From Pseudomonas sp. PH1b (GTDB lineage: Bacteria; Pseudomonadota; Gammaproteobacteria; Pseudomonadales; Pseudomonadaceae), in the NCBI RefSeq assembly GCF_000633395.1, contig NZ_AYMU01000010.1:248001-312000 (forward strand): DNA of 64,000 nt, in the 5' to 3' direction. Made by a program: the position numbers and the translations under genes. Every line of letters starts with the position of its first letter. Position 1 is the stretch's first letter. The notes beneath the pieces were generated by a model, which did not search any database, was not told the origin of the DNA, and saw only the letters and a list, made by a program, of their open reading frames with translations. Positions 7,841 through 18,018 of this stretch are shown here, in pieces.

Positions 7841-8611
7841 ATGCCCCGGCTTTCTCTCCCCGCCTTGTTGCTCGGCCTGTTGTCGCTGAGCGCTACCTGC
7901 GGTGCTGCCGCCGATTCCGCAATCAGCGGCGAACTGGGCCTGGGACTGGGCTATCAGCCCCACGATCCCAGCGGCAGCCGCTACGACACGGCTCCCTTGC
8001 CCTATCTGGACCTGGACTGGGGCGATGTCAGTCTGAGCACTGATGATGGGCTGACTTGGGATGCCTTCAAGAGCAACGGGTTGAGCATCGGCCCCTATGT
8101 CAATTACCTGCAGGGGCGCAATGCCGATGGCTCGCTGCGCGGGCTGCGGGACGTGCCGGACATGGCCGATGTCGGCGGTTTTGTGCAGTACGCGCCGGAC
8201 GACTTCTGGCGCCTGTTCGCTGCCGTGGGCCAGGCGGTGGGCGGGGGCGGCGGCCAGGGCGGCCTGCTGGGCAAGCTGGGCGGGGAGATCGGCTATCCAC
8301 TGGGCATGGGCATCATCGGCAGCAACAACCTGACCCTGCACTTTGCCGATGCCCGCCAGACCCAGACCTTCTTTGGCGTCAGTGACCAAGAGTCCCGGGC
8401 GTCCGGCATCGGCTCATACAACGCCGGCGGCGGCTTGCAGAACGTCACCCTGACCCAGAACTTCCAGTTTCCCCTGGGGGACAACTGGTCGCTGATGGCC
8501 AGCGCCAGCTGGATCCGCCTGACCAACTCGGCGGCGGACAGCACCATTGTCCGGGACAAGGGCGACGTCAATCAGGGCCAGGTACAGACCGCCATCAGCT
8601 ACAAATTCTGA
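7841..8611 (+). CDS. MipA/OmpV family outer membrane protein
   Basis: 256 residues with a signal peptide (hydrophobic LPALLLGLLSLSATCG, cleavage probably after GAAA near residue 25). The rest is rich in alternating aromatic and glycine residues, has GYQPHDPSG and DLDWGD near the N-terminus and ends in ISYKF, the terminal Phe typical of outer membrane beta-barrels. This is the MipA/OmpV (MltA-interacting) family. AAGGA lies 10 bases before the ATG. It diverges from the sigma-54 operon and shares its upstream region. Its function is not known. Confidence 0.88.
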   Translation: MPRLSLPALLLGLLSLSATCGAAADSAISGELGLGLGYQPHDPSGSRYDTAPLPYLDLDWGDVSLSTDDGLTWDAFKSNGLSIGPYVNYLQGRNADGSLRGLRDVPDMADVGGFVQYAPDDFWRLFAAVGQAVGGGGGQGGLLGKLGGEIGYPLGMGIIGSNNLTLHFADARQTQTFFGVSDQESRASGIGSYNAGGGLQNVTLTQNFQFPLGDNWSLMASASWIRLTNSAADSTIVRDKGDVNQGQVQTAISYKF

Positions 8612-8744
8612 TCTGAAACAGGCTGCAGCCTTGTACACCAAGGCCTGCAGATGATCTCGGTGGCCTGGAACGCGGCCAGGGCGATAAAAGCTGGTCTGGC
8701 CTTTGCAATAGCCGCCATGAATTCAATTTCTCAGGAAGTTCTTC

Positions 8745-9611
8745 ATGGCTCGCCCCGCCTATCGTTTGCTCGCCTATTCCCTCTGGGACCTGATTCCGAT
8801 TGTCATGGCCCTGGCGCATTTCGCCTTTGTCCTGTGGCTGGTGCTGGATTTCCATGCCCTGTCCTGGTGGGTCATCCTCCCGGCCGCGCTGCTCTACGCG
8901 GTCAGCCTGTCGTGGAGCATCAACAGCATTTCCCACAACCAGATCCACAATCCCTACTTCACCCCGTCGTGGATGAACCGGGCCTTTGACCTTCTGCTGT
9001 CGGTGACCATCGGTTTTTCCCAGACCCTGTATCGCGATATCCACAATCGCCATCACCGGGGCAATTCCGACTTGCCCGATGCCCAGGGCAAGACCATCGA
9101 CCCGCTGTCGATCTACCTGCATGGCAAGGATGGCCAGCCGGACAACCCCTGGGCCTACACCTTCCTGAGCTTTTTTCGCGACGATCCCAAGGATATCTAT
9201 CAGGAAATGCAACGCAAGCGAGCGGATGACGCGCGCTGGGTAAAGGTGGAAATTGCCGTGACGATAGCCTTCTATCTGGCGCTGGCCTGGGTCGACTGGC
9301 ACGCGGTGCTGGTGCTGCTGCCGTTCTGGTACCTGGGGCAGTCGCTGTCGTCGCTCAATGGCTATTACGAACACCTGGGGGGCAACCCCGACCTGCCGAT
9401 TGCCTGGGGCGTGAGTTCCTACAGCCCGCTGTACAACCTGCTCTGGATGAACAACGGCTACCACGCCGAGCATCACTACCGGCCGAAGATGCACTGGACC
9501 AAGGTCAAGGCCTTCCATCGCGAGATACGCGAACAGCAGCGGGCGGCTGGAGTGAAAGTGATATCCGTGTCCCACGGCCTGGGCTTCCTGGTGTCCCGGC
9601 GCAAGGCCTGA
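8745..9611 (+). CDS. membrane fatty acid desaturase family protein
   Basis: 288 residues with hydrophobic stretches at about 17-58, 83-95 and 165-200. The three His boxes of the di-iron membrane desaturase/hydroxylase family are complete: HNQIH (64-68), HNRHH (100-104) and HAEHH late in the protein. These enzymes place a double bond or hydroxyl in a lipid acyl chain or related molecule at the inner membrane. AGGAAG before ATG supports the start. The gene stands alone; its lipid substrate is unknown. A tandem REP array follows directly. Confidence 0.88.
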   Translation: MARPAYRLLAYSLWDLIPIVMALAHFAFVLWLVLDFHALSWWVILPAALLYAVSLSWSINSISHNQIHNPYFTPSWMNRAFDLLLSVTIGFSQTLYRDIHNRHHRGNSDLPDAQGKTIDPLSIYLHGKDGQPDNPWAYTFLSFFRDDPKDIYQEMQRKRADDARWVKVEIAVTIAFYLALAWVDWHAVLVLLPFWYLGQSLSSLNGYYEHLGGNPDLPIAWGVSSYSPLYNLLWMNNGYHAEHHYRPKMHWTKVKAFHREIREQQRAAGVKVISVSHGLGFLVSRRKA

Positions 9612-9655
9612 TGGCCGCCCCGGCGTCTACACGGCCCCGTCCCAAACCCAATCAC

Positions 9656-10051
9656 TGTAGGAGCTGGCTTGCCAGCGAAGGGGCCCGCAAGATCGCCTTC
9701 GCCGGCAAGCCGGCTCCCACACAGCCCCCAACGCAACCCCAGTCGCCGTAGGAGCTGGCTTGCCAGCGAAGGGGCCCACAAGATCGCCTTCGCCGGCAAG
9801 CCGGCTCCTACACAGCCCCCGACGCAACCCCAATCGCCGTAGGAGCTGGCTTGCCAGCGAAAGAGGCCCGCAAGATCGCCTTCGCCGGCAAGCCGGCTCC
9901 CACACAGCCCTCGACGCAACCCCAATCGCCGTAGGAGCTGGCTTGCCAGCGAAGAGGCCCACAAGATCGCCTTCGCCGGCAAGCCGGCTCCTACACAGCC
10001 CCCGACGCAACCCCAATCGCTGTAGGAGCTGGCTTGCCAGCGAAAGAGGCC
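9656..10051. repeat. tandem array of REP palindromes, 91-bp period
   Basis: The unit begins GTAGGAGCTGGCTTGCCAGC and ends with the inverted GCCGGCAAGCCGGCTCC element. Copies start at 9657, 9748, 9839, 9931 and 10022, so the period is 91-92 bases; four are complete and the fifth is a half unit that ends at the stop codon of the neighbouring transporter gene. Each unit holds two REP sequences in opposite orientation. The array fills the convergent gap between the desaturase and the EamA-like gene. Near identity of the copies points to recent amplification. Confidence 0.95.
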
Positions 10052-10052
10052 C

Positions 10053-10454
10053 TCAGGCCTCTTCTCCCTCCGCCAGGAGGGCAATCCCGCCGATGATCAC
10101 CAAGACCCCGACCCAGTGCAGCAGGCTGATCTGCTCGCCCAGGCCCAGCCAGGAGCCCAGCAGCACCACCACGAACACCAGGGAGCTCAAAGGGAAGGCC
10201 AGGGACAGGCTGCTGCGGCGCAGGATCAGCATCCACACGAAAAACGCGCCGATGTAGCAGGCAATCGCCAGCAGCACGCCCGGATTGACCGCTACCGCCG
10301 CCAGCCATTGCAGGTTGAAGTCCATCTGGCCCAACTGGTCGCCGCCGACCTTGGTGGCGATCTGGCCGGCGCTCTCGAAGCCGATCAGCAAGGCCCAGAG
10401 CACGATGGTGCCCAGACGCTCGTGCAACCAGCCATGGGAGGTATTGGAACTCAT
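10053..10454 (-). CDS. half-size EamA/SMR-type membrane transporter
   Basis: 133 residues with four hydrophobic helices at about 15-32, 48-72, 80-101 and 108-128, the size and layout of small multidrug resistance or ArnE/F-type half transporters. Its start is 31 bases after the stop of a second half-size protein on the same strand, so the two probably form a heterodimer. The stop codon abuts the last half unit of the REP array. The cargo is unknown; lipid-linked intermediates or polyamine-like compounds are possible for this family. Confidence 0.82.
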   Translation of the reverse strand: MSSNTSHGWLHERLGTIVLWALLIGFESAGQIATKVGGDQLGQMDFNLQWLAAVAVNPGVLLAIACYIGAFFVWMLILRRSSLSLAFPLSSLVFVVVLLGSWLGLGEQISLLHWVGVLVIIGGIALLAEGEEA

Positions 10455-10485
10455 GAAACGCTTCCTTCTATTCGTTGAATAAGGC

Positions 10486-10860
10486 TCAGGTACTGGCCAC
10501 GCAAACCAGCATCACCCCGGCGGTGATCACCAGGGTACCCAGCCAGCGCCGGCGGCTGACGGTCTCCCCGAGCATCACCTTGCCCGCCAGCACCACGCCG
10601 CAGTAGGCCAGGGCCGCTGCCGGAAACAGCAGGCTCAGCGGCGCCCGGGACAGGGCTTCGAGCCAGACGAAAAACTCGATCACATAGGCGCCGATGCCGC
10701 ACCACAGCAAGGGCGCGTTGAACACCTGGCCCCAGAAGGCATTCAGGCGGAAACCGCCCTCCAGCTCCGGCAGGCTATCCAGGCCCAGCTTGAAACAGAG
10801 TTGGCCGATCACGTCCAGGACGATGGAAAAGGCCACCAGCAGAACAACGGTCAATGTCAC
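10486..10860 (-). CDS. half-size EamA/SMR-type membrane transporter
   Basis: 124 residues with four hydrophobic helices (about 3-20, 42-64, 73-92, 105-121). It pairs with the similar 133-residue protein encoded next to it, as ArnE pairs with ArnF. The start overlaps the end of the arginase-fold gene by 4 bases, so all three genes are translated together. That link suggests the transporter and the arginase-fold enzyme serve one compound, perhaps a guanidino or amino compound; this is inference only. Confidence 0.82.
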   Translation of the reverse strand: MTLTVVLLVAFSIVLDVIGQLCFKLGLDSLPELEGGFRLNAFWGQVFNAPLLWCGIGAYVIEFFVWLEALSRAPLSLLFPAAALAYCGVVLAGKVMLGETVSRRRWLGTLVITAGVMLVCVAST

Positions 10861-11777
10861 GGGAACAGCTCCTCGAACAGCGAAATCAGGGCTTCATTGG
10901 TTACTGAGTTGCGCAGCAGGTCGTCCGGGCTCCAGCGCTCGGCCGGAGGCTGGTCGGACTTGGCTTCCCAGCGCTTGAAGGCATTGCTGAAGGCCGGCTG
11001 GGCAAATTCGCCACAGACATCGATGCCGAGGATCCGCTTGCGTGCCGCGAGGGTGCGCAAGGCCAGCAGCAGGTGAGTCAGGCGCATGCCGCCCTGGTCC
11101 CAGTTGGTGGCGGCGTCTTCGCTGGCCAGCACGTCCTTGTCGATGGTGATCCACACCGCCTCGGTGGGCAGGCTGTCGATCATCTGCGCGAGGAAGGCCG
11201 GCCAGTCCAGTTGGGCCAGGTTGCGCCAGTGCAGGTGGTTCTCCTGCTGCTGGTGCCCGGCGCCGTCGCCGACCCGGCCCCAGACCTTGGACGGCGCGTG
11301 CTGCCAGGGAAACAGCTGCAGCTTGCCGTGCTTCAGGGCCCCGAGGTTGCCGCCGCGCAGTTGCGGGTTGTGCAAGTCTTCGCTGCACGGACCGAGGGTG
11401 ACGATGCGCTGGATGTTCGGCAGTTTCAGCGCTCGGTTGACCCAGGAACCGCAGTGCCGACGGGGGGCGAAGCGCACCCAGTCCGGGTGATTGTCGAAGT
11501 GGATCAGGCTGACCGGCTCGGGCAGATCGCTGAGGAAGGCTGGCGTCAGGTGGTGATAGTCGCCGGAGCCGACAAAGAAGATTTCTGGCTGCTGGCCGCT
11601 GTGGCGGGGTCGCTGGCGCAGGCGTTCGGTGAAGTGGCGATAGGTGCGTTCGGTGGACCAGAGACGCAGTTTCGGCCCCAAGTCCAGCAGGTCGAGGCGT
11701 CGCGCCTGGCCGCTATTCAGGCGCCGGATGATCGGTTCCTGGGCGGTCAGGCTGTGGTCGAGATCAAGGATGTTCAA
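10857..11777 (-). CDS. arginase-fold (ureohydrolase-like) protein
   Basis: About 306 residues from a TTG start at 11777 (LNILDLDHSL). A longer frame reaches an ATG at 11936, but its first 20 residues are translated REP sequence, so that start is doubtful. Two metal-site signatures of the ureohydrolase fold are seen: SLIHFDNHPDW, which corresponds to the DAHxD motif, and WITIDKDVLAS, which corresponds to the SxDxDxxDP motif. Arginases hydrolyse guanidino or amidino groups using two Mn ions. The match to true arginase is weak (UPF0489-like), so the substrate is open. It is followed by two half-size transporters in one operon. Confidence 0.75.
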   Translation of the reverse strand: MNILDLDHSLTAQEPIIRRLNSGQARRLDLLDLGPKLRLWSTERTYRHFTERLRQRPRHSGQQPEIFFVGSGDYHHLTPAFLSDLPEPVSLIHFDNHPDWVRFAPRRHCGSWVNRALKLPNIQRIVTLGPCSEDLHNPQLRGGNLGALKHGKLQLFPWQHAPSKVWGRVGDGAGHQQQENHLHWRNLAQLDWPAFLAQMIDSLPTEAVWITIDKDVLASEDAATNWDQGGMRLTHLLLALRTLAARKRILGIDVCGEFAQPAFSNAFKRWEAKSDQPPAERWSPDDLLRNSVTNEALISLFEELFP

Positions 11778-11885
11778 AGTCTTCTTTACCCATGGCAGCG
11801 CCCTCCAGAAATCTGCGTGAACAAGCTCAAACGCAGGCTGGGCGGGCTTTGCCGGGTAAATGCAAGGGTCGGGCCAGCCGCCGCT

Positions 11886-11951
11886 TGCAGGAGCCGGCTT
11901 GCCGGCGAAGAACGGTGTCAGCCGCTTCGCCAGCAAGCTCGCTCCTACGGG
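11886..11951. repeat. REP palindrome pair
   Basis: GCAGGAGCCGGCTTGCCGGC and an inverted GCTCGCTCCTAC element about 45 bases apart. It lies between glpM and the arginase-fold gene, on the upstream side of the latter, and makes a long open frame there look coding. Confidence 0.85.
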
Positions 11952-11964
11952 AGTGGAGGGCGGT

Positions 11965-12303
11965 TCAGGCGTGGAGGCGCACCCAGACGCTGACCAGAAT
12001 GCTGGCAGCTATCAACCAGGCCACGGCCGCCACCGCCAGGGAGGCTTCCAGGCGCAGGCGGTCGACCATCACATAGAGGGTCGCCAGGTAGACGAAGTAG
12101 GGAATGATCGACCACATGCCGAACAGGATGGTGGTCTTCAGGTCATCGAGGGAGCGGCCCTTGCCGACGATGTAGTGGGCGATCAGGGCGAAGGTGGGGA
12201 ACAGCGGCACCAGCCCGGCAATGTAGTAGTTGCGGGTCTTGGCCAGTGCCGCGAGGATCACCACCACTGCCGCGCCCAGGGCGGCCTTCAACAATAGATC
12301 CAT
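11965..12303 (-). CDS. glpM: GlpM family inner membrane protein
   Basis: 112 residues with four hydrophobic helices. The segment AKTRNYYIAGLVPLFPTF is characteristic of GlpM, a small membrane protein described in P. aeruginosa next to glpD and linked to alginate production. Its usual neighbour is glpD; here the aau/aat genes lie between them. The start is 18 bases downstream of aauR's stop on the same strand, so it may be co-transcribed with aauSR. Biochemical role is unknown. Confidence 0.9.
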   Translation of the reverse strand: MDLLLKAALGAAVVVILAALAKTRNYYIAGLVPLFPTFALIAHYIVGKGRSLDDLKTTILFGMWSIIPYFVYLATLYVMVDRLRLEASLAVAAVAWLIAASILVSVWVRLHA

Positions 12304-12321
12304 GGTTTTTCGCGCCTTGGG

Positions 12322-13643
<1,322 letters not shown>

Positions 13644-13647
<4 letters not shown>

Positions 13648-15545
13648 ATCGGCTCGGCTTGAATAGGGCTTGCCAGGGGCAAGCTGAGGACAAAGGCGGT
13701 GCCGCCGCTTGCCGGGTGTTCCACCCCCAGGCTGCCGCCGGTGGCGGCGGCGAGGCTGGCAGACAGGGTCAGGCCCAGGCCCAGGCCCTGCTCGCCGGGT
13801 TTGGTGGTGAAGAAGGGTTCGAACAGATGCTTGCGTGCTTCAAGGTCGATGCCGTGGCCGTTGTCGCGTACCCGCAGGCGGTACTTGCCGTCGCCGGGTT
13901 CGCCTTCGAGCCACAGTTCCGGCGCCGCTTGCGCCTGCATGGCATCCAGGGCATTGCCCATCAGGTTGACCAGGATCTGCTCCAGGCGGGTCTGGTCGAT
14001 CTGCAGGACCTGCTCGGTGAAGTCCCGGTGCACTTGCAGGGGCAGCGGCTCGATGCGGGCGTTGAGGATCTGCAGGGCGGCGTCCACTGCCTTGGTCAGG
14101 CTGGCCTGGCCCTGATCGTCGCCGCGGCGGGCGAAGGAGCGCAGGCTGGCGGTGATGCGGCCCATGCGGTCAATCAGTTCGTTGATGGTCTTGAGGTTGG
14201 CACTGGCGGTGTCCAGGGCCCCGCGCTCGAGAAAGCGCACGGTATTGCCGGACAGGGTGCGCAGGGCCGCCAGGGGCTGGTTCAGCTCATGGGCGATGCT
14301 GGTGGACATCTGCCCGATGGCTGCCAGCTTGCCGGCCTGGACCAGCTCATCCTGGGCCCGGCGCAGGGTTTCCTCGGCCTGGCGGCGTTCGCGGATCTGG
14401 CTCTTGAGGCGTTCGTTGCTGGCTCGCAGGTCGGCGGTGCGCTCGGTGATCCGCCGCTCCAGTTGACTGTTGGCTTCCTGCAGCGCCTCCCGGGCGGCCA
14501 GGCGGGTGGCGATGACCTTGCGCCGTTCGTTCCAGGCAATCAGCAGGAAGGCCACCAGGGCAAAGGCCACGGCCACCAGGATGCCCTGGTTGATGGCTTC
14601 GCGGCGCAGGTCCTGGAGGGGGGTGAGCAGGGTGAAGCTCCATGGTGTGTCGCTCAGGGGGCGAGTCTGCGACAAGTAGCTGATGGCCTTGTCGTCGGAC
14701 ACCAGTTCGGTGTTGGCCGGGAAGGTCAGCTTCTCCACGCCTTCGGCCAGGCGCTCTCGGGCCAGGGGTTCCAGTTCGTTGAGGGGGAACCAGTAGTACT
14801 GCAGGCTGCGGGCCAGGCGCTCCTTGGTGTCCTCGCTCAGGGGCCGGACCGACTTGAGCCGGCGGGCTGGATCGCTGGAGAGGATGATGATGCCGTTCTC
14901 GTCGCTGACGAAGGCTTCCAGGCGGGCTCGCTGCCAGCGTTCCTCCAGGGCTTCCAGGCGTACCTTGACCACCGCCACGCCGATGATCTTGCCTTGCTCT
15001 TCCAGGCCGTGGGCCAGGTAGTAGCCGGGTTCGCCGTTGGTGCTGCCGATGCCGTAGAAGCGCCCGGGTTGCCCGCGCACGGCGTTCTGGTAATAGGCGC
15101 GGAACGAAAGGTCTTCACCCAGGTAGCTGTCGACGTCGCGCCAGTTGCTGGTGGCCAGTACCCGGCCGGTGGTGTCCATGACATAGATGGCCCGGCTGCG
15201 GCTGCGGCGGTTCAGGCCTTCGAGGTATTGGTTGACGGTCTGCCGGTGTTCCGGCGAGGGATCGCCCAGCAGCTGGGAAACACTGGATTCCAGTTCCAGC
15301 AGGCTGGGCAGGTAGGTGTATTTGCTGATCTCGCTTTCCACGGCGCGGGCGTGCAGCTCCAGCTGGCGTTGGCCATTTTCACTGAGGGTGCGGATGCCGT
15401 TGTGCTCGCTGATCCAGAAGCCGGCATAACCCAGGCCGATCATCAGCAGGATGACCAGGGGCGGCAGGAACAGATGACGGATCAGACGGGGTTTCACGGC
15501 AAGTGATGGCGGTGCGGCGCGATAGAGAGTGGGGTCGCATTTCAT
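13644..15545 (-). CDS. aauS: sensor histidine kinase for acidic amino acids
   Basis: About 633 residues from an ATG at 15545. First transmembrane helix about 28-46, a periplasmic double-Cache-like sensor domain of roughly 260 residues with PGRFYGIGSTNGEPGYYLA, second helix about 320-340, a coiled-coil linker, then HisKA with the His in SIAHELNQPLAALR near residue 420 and a HATPase domain (NLMGNALDAM, DNGHGID, GLGLGLTLS). This is the DctB/AauS type. It overlaps aauR by 4 bases. A longer form from a GTG one codon upstream is possible. Confidence 0.9.
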
Positions 15546-15578
15546 CACAGATGCCTTGGGTCAACCACTGCGCAGTGT

Positions 15579-15667
15579 CTGTAGGAGCCGGTTGGCCGGC
15601 GATAAGGGCGGCGCTGACGATAGGGGAGTCAGATGCCATCCCATCGCAGGCCAGCCGGCGCCTACAG
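15579..15667. repeat. divergent REP palindrome pair
   Basis: CTGTAGGAGCCGGTTGGCCGG and GCCAGCCGGCGCCTACAG face each other about 50 bases apart, between aatP and aauS. It could fold in the transcript and separate expression of the transporter from that of the regulators. Confidence 0.85.
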
Positions 15668-15678
15668 GAACGCGGGTT

Positions 15679-16413
15679 TTAGTGCTGCAGGATTTTCTCG
15701 AGGAAATGCTGGGCGCGTTCGGAACGGGCGCTGATATCGCCGAAGAACTCTTCCTTCTGGCAGTCCTCGATGATCTGGCCCTTGTCCATGAAGATCACCC
15801 GGTTCGCCACTTTGCGGGCGAAGCCCATTTCGTGGGTCACGCACATCATGGTCATGCCTTCGTGAGCGAGCTGGACCATGACGTCGAGCACTTCGTTGAC
15901 CATTTCCGGGTCCAGGGCCGAGGTCGGTTCGTCGAACAGCATGACGATCGGGTCCATGGCCAGGGCGCGGGCGATGGCCACACGTTGCTGCTGGCCACCG
16001 GAGAGTTGCCCCGGGTGCTTGTGGGCGTGGGCGGCGAGGCCGACCCGGTCCAGCAGTTGCAGGCCCTTCTTGGTGGCTTCTTCCTTGCTGCGGCCCAGCA
16101 CCTTGATCTGCGCGATGGTCAGGTTCTCGGTGATGGTCAGGTGCGGAAACAGCTCGAAGTGCTGGAACACCATGCCCACTCGCGAGCGCAGTTTCGGCAG
16201 GTTGGTCTTCGGATCGGCGATGGAGGTGCCGTCCACCACGATGTCGCCCTTCTGGAAGGGCTCCAGGGCGTTGACGCACTTGATCAGGGTGGATTTGCCC
16301 GAGCCGGACGGCCCGCAGACCACCACCACTTCACCTTTCTTGACCTCGGTGCTGCAATCGGTCAGCACCTGGAAGTCCCCATACCACTTGTTGATGTTCT
16401 TGATAGAGATCAT
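15679..16413 (-). CDS. aatP: glutamate/aspartate ABC transporter, ATP-binding subunit
   Basis: 244 residues. Walker A GPSGSGKST, Q-loop VFQHFELFPH, ABC signature LSGGQQQR, Walker B VMLFDEPTSALD and the switch His in VTHEMGFAR; a standard polar amino acid importer ATPase. It overlaps the upstream permease gene by 4 bases. Last gene of aatJQMP. The energy from ATP drives uptake of acidic amino acids across the inner membrane. Confidence 0.93.
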   Translation of the reverse strand: MISIKNINKWYGDFQVLTDCSTEVKKGEVVVVCGPSGSGKSTLIKCVNALEPFQKGDIVVDGTSIADPKTNLPKLRSRVGMVFQHFELFPHLTITENLTIAQIKVLGRSKEEATKKGLQLLDRVGLAAHAHKHPGQLSGGQQQRVAIARALAMDPIVMLFDEPTSALDPEMVNEVLDVMVQLAHEGMTMMCVTHEMGFARKVANRVIFMDKGQIIEDCQKEEFFGDISARSERAQHFLEKILQH

Positions 16414-17081
16414 ACGGCGAACCTTTTTTGCAGACGCTTGACCAGCAGCGAGGCGGCAAAGCTGATTGTGAAATACACCAGACCGGCAACGATCAGGAAT
16501 TCATTGGAGCGGCCGATGATGTCGCCGCTGGAACGCGAGGCGTTGAGGAAGTCCACCAGGCCCACGGTGTACACCAGGGAGGTGTCCTGGAACAGGATGA
16601 TGCTCTGCTGCAGCAGCAGCGGGGTCATCTTGCGGAACGCCTGGGGCAGGATGATCAGGCGCATGGTCTGGCCGTAGCTCATGCCCAGTGCCTGGGCGGC
16701 GCCCATCTGGCCCTTGGGAATGGACTGCACGCCGGCGCGGACGATTTCGCAGAAGTACGCCGCTTCGAACATCATGAAGGCCACGATGCACGAGGTGAAT
16801 GCGCCGATCGGGGTGTCTTCGCCGGTGATCCAGCGCAGCACGAACGGCACCGCCAGGTAGAACCAGGTGATCACCAGCAGCAGCGGAATCGAGCGGAAGT
16901 AGTTGACGTAGGCGCCCGCCAGGTTCGACAGCAGCTTGTTGTGAGACAAGCGCATCAAGGCCAGCAAGGTGCCGAGGATGATCCCGCCGACCACGCCCAT
17001 GACCATCAGCTTGAGGGTCATCAGCATGCCGTTCCACAGGCCGGGAATGGCCGGGATGATGCCCGAGAAGTCGAATTCCAT
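16410..17081 (-). CDS. aatM: glutamate/aspartate ABC transporter permease
   Basis: 223 residues with about five hydrophobic helices and the permease EAA loop (GAAQALGMSYGQTMRLIILPQAFRK region) that docks to the ATPase. Two permeases of the HisM family are encoded side by side and form a heterodimer. The genes touch: the aatQ stop and this start share one base, and this gene overlaps aatP by 4 bases. Confidence 0.92.
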   Translation of the reverse strand: MEFDFSGIIPAIPGLWNGMLMTLKLMVMGVVGGIILGTLLALMRLSHNKLLSNLAGAYVNYFRSIPLLLVITWFYLAVPFVLRWITGEDTPIGAFTSCIVAFMMFEAAYFCEIVRAGVQSIPKGQMGAAQALGMSYGQTMRLIILPQAFRKMTPLLLQQSIILFQDTSLVYTVGLVDFLNASRSSGDIIGRSNEFLIVAGLVYFTISFAASLLVKRLQKRFAV

Positions 17082-17827
17082 TATTTACCCCCCACGGAGA
17101 TCAGGCCGGGGACCGACACTTTTTTCTCTACCAGGCGCATCAGCAGCATCAGGCTCATGTTCAGCGTGAAGTAGATCAGGGTGGCCAGGGTGAAGGCTTC
17201 GAACAGGTTGGCCGAGAACTCGGCGGTCTGCTTGGTCTGGGCCAGCAACTCCATCAGGCCGATCAGCGAGGCCACGGAGGAGTTCTTGAAGACGTTGAGG
17301 AATTCCGAGGTGAGCGGCGGAATGATGATCCGGTAGGCCTGGGGCAGCAGCACGTTCCAGTAGATCTGCGGCAGCGAGAAGCCCATGGCGCGTGCGGCGG
17401 ATTCCTGGCCACGGGGCAGGGCTTGGATACCGGTGCGTACCTGTTCGCAGACCCGCGCAGCGGTGAACAGGCCCAGGCACACCACCACGCTCAGGTAGGC
17501 CGAGGTGGTCGGGTTGAGGTCCTGCTTGTACCACTCCTGAATGTTTTCCGGCAGCAGGTCCGGTACCAGGAAGTACCAGATGAACAGCTGCACCAGCAGC
17601 GGCACGTTACGGAAGATCTCCACGTAGACCGTGGCGATGCCCGATACCAGGCGGTTCGGCACAGTGCGCATGACACCCAGGATCGAGCCCAGCAGCAGCG
17701 CGATGATCCAGGCCACCACGGCAATGGCGATGGTCCAGCCCAGACCGGAGATGAACCAGTCGAGATAGGTCTCGCTGCCCACGCCGGTGGACTTGAAGAA
17801 CACGCCCCAGTCCCAGTTGTAATTCAT
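17081..17827 (-). CDS. aatQ: glutamate/aspartate ABC transporter permease
   Basis: 248 residues. Helices at about 28-50, 60-85, 105-125, 190-235, and an EAA loop (ESAARAMGFSLPQIYWNVLLPQ region). Family HisM/GltJ. It is separated from aatJ by 191 bases that contain two strong stem-loops, while everything downstream is packed without gaps. Forms the membrane channel with the AatM protein. Confidence 0.92.
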   Translation of the reverse strand: MNYNWDWGVFFKSTGVGSETYLDWFISGLGWTIAIAVVAWIIALLLGSILGVMRTVPNRLVSGIATVYVEIFRNVPLLVQLFIWYFLVPDLLPENIQEWYKQDLNPTTSAYLSVVVCLGLFTAARVCEQVRTGIQALPRGQESAARAMGFSLPQIYWNVLLPQAYRIIIPPLTSEFLNVFKNSSVASLIGLMELLAQTKQTAEFSANLFEAFTLATLIYFTLNMSLMLLMRLVEKKVSVPGLISVGGK

Positions 17828-17885
17828 TAGGGTTACCCCTCAGATCGTTCGATGTACAAGCACCCGCCTGGGGACGTCCGTTCCC

Positions 17886-18001
17886 GCCTGACGTTGACCG
17901 TCAGGCACACGCGATCGGCTCGACAACCACCGGTTCGAGTGTTTCCAAAAAATGCCAGCAGGTAGTGACAGGCTCCTGAAGAGGCCGGGCCCCTTCAGGA
18001 G
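17886..18001 (-). promoter_or_regulatory. two intercistronic stem-loops between aatJ and aatQ
   Basis: GCCTGACG-TTGAC-CGTCAGGC (17886-17906) is an 8-bp perfect stem. CTCCTGAAG-N11-CTTCAGGAG (17973-18001) is a 9-bp perfect stem placed 17 bases past the aatJ stop codon. Neither has a T-run, so full termination is unlikely. Such hairpins usually protect the upstream binding-protein message and raise its level over the membrane subunits. Confidence 0.7.
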
Positions 18002-18018
18002 ATAAGGTTAGTCAGGAA

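Noticed and set aside
9656..10051. CRISPR array at the regularly spaced 91-bp repeats
   Set aside because: The spacers are not unique; the whole unit repeats, with REP palindromes inside. No cas gene is nearby.
9476..10084. 202- and 129-codon frames with repeated SLASQLLRRLG units in the REP array
   Set aside because: The protein repeat only mirrors the 91-bp DNA repeat. No credible start signal.
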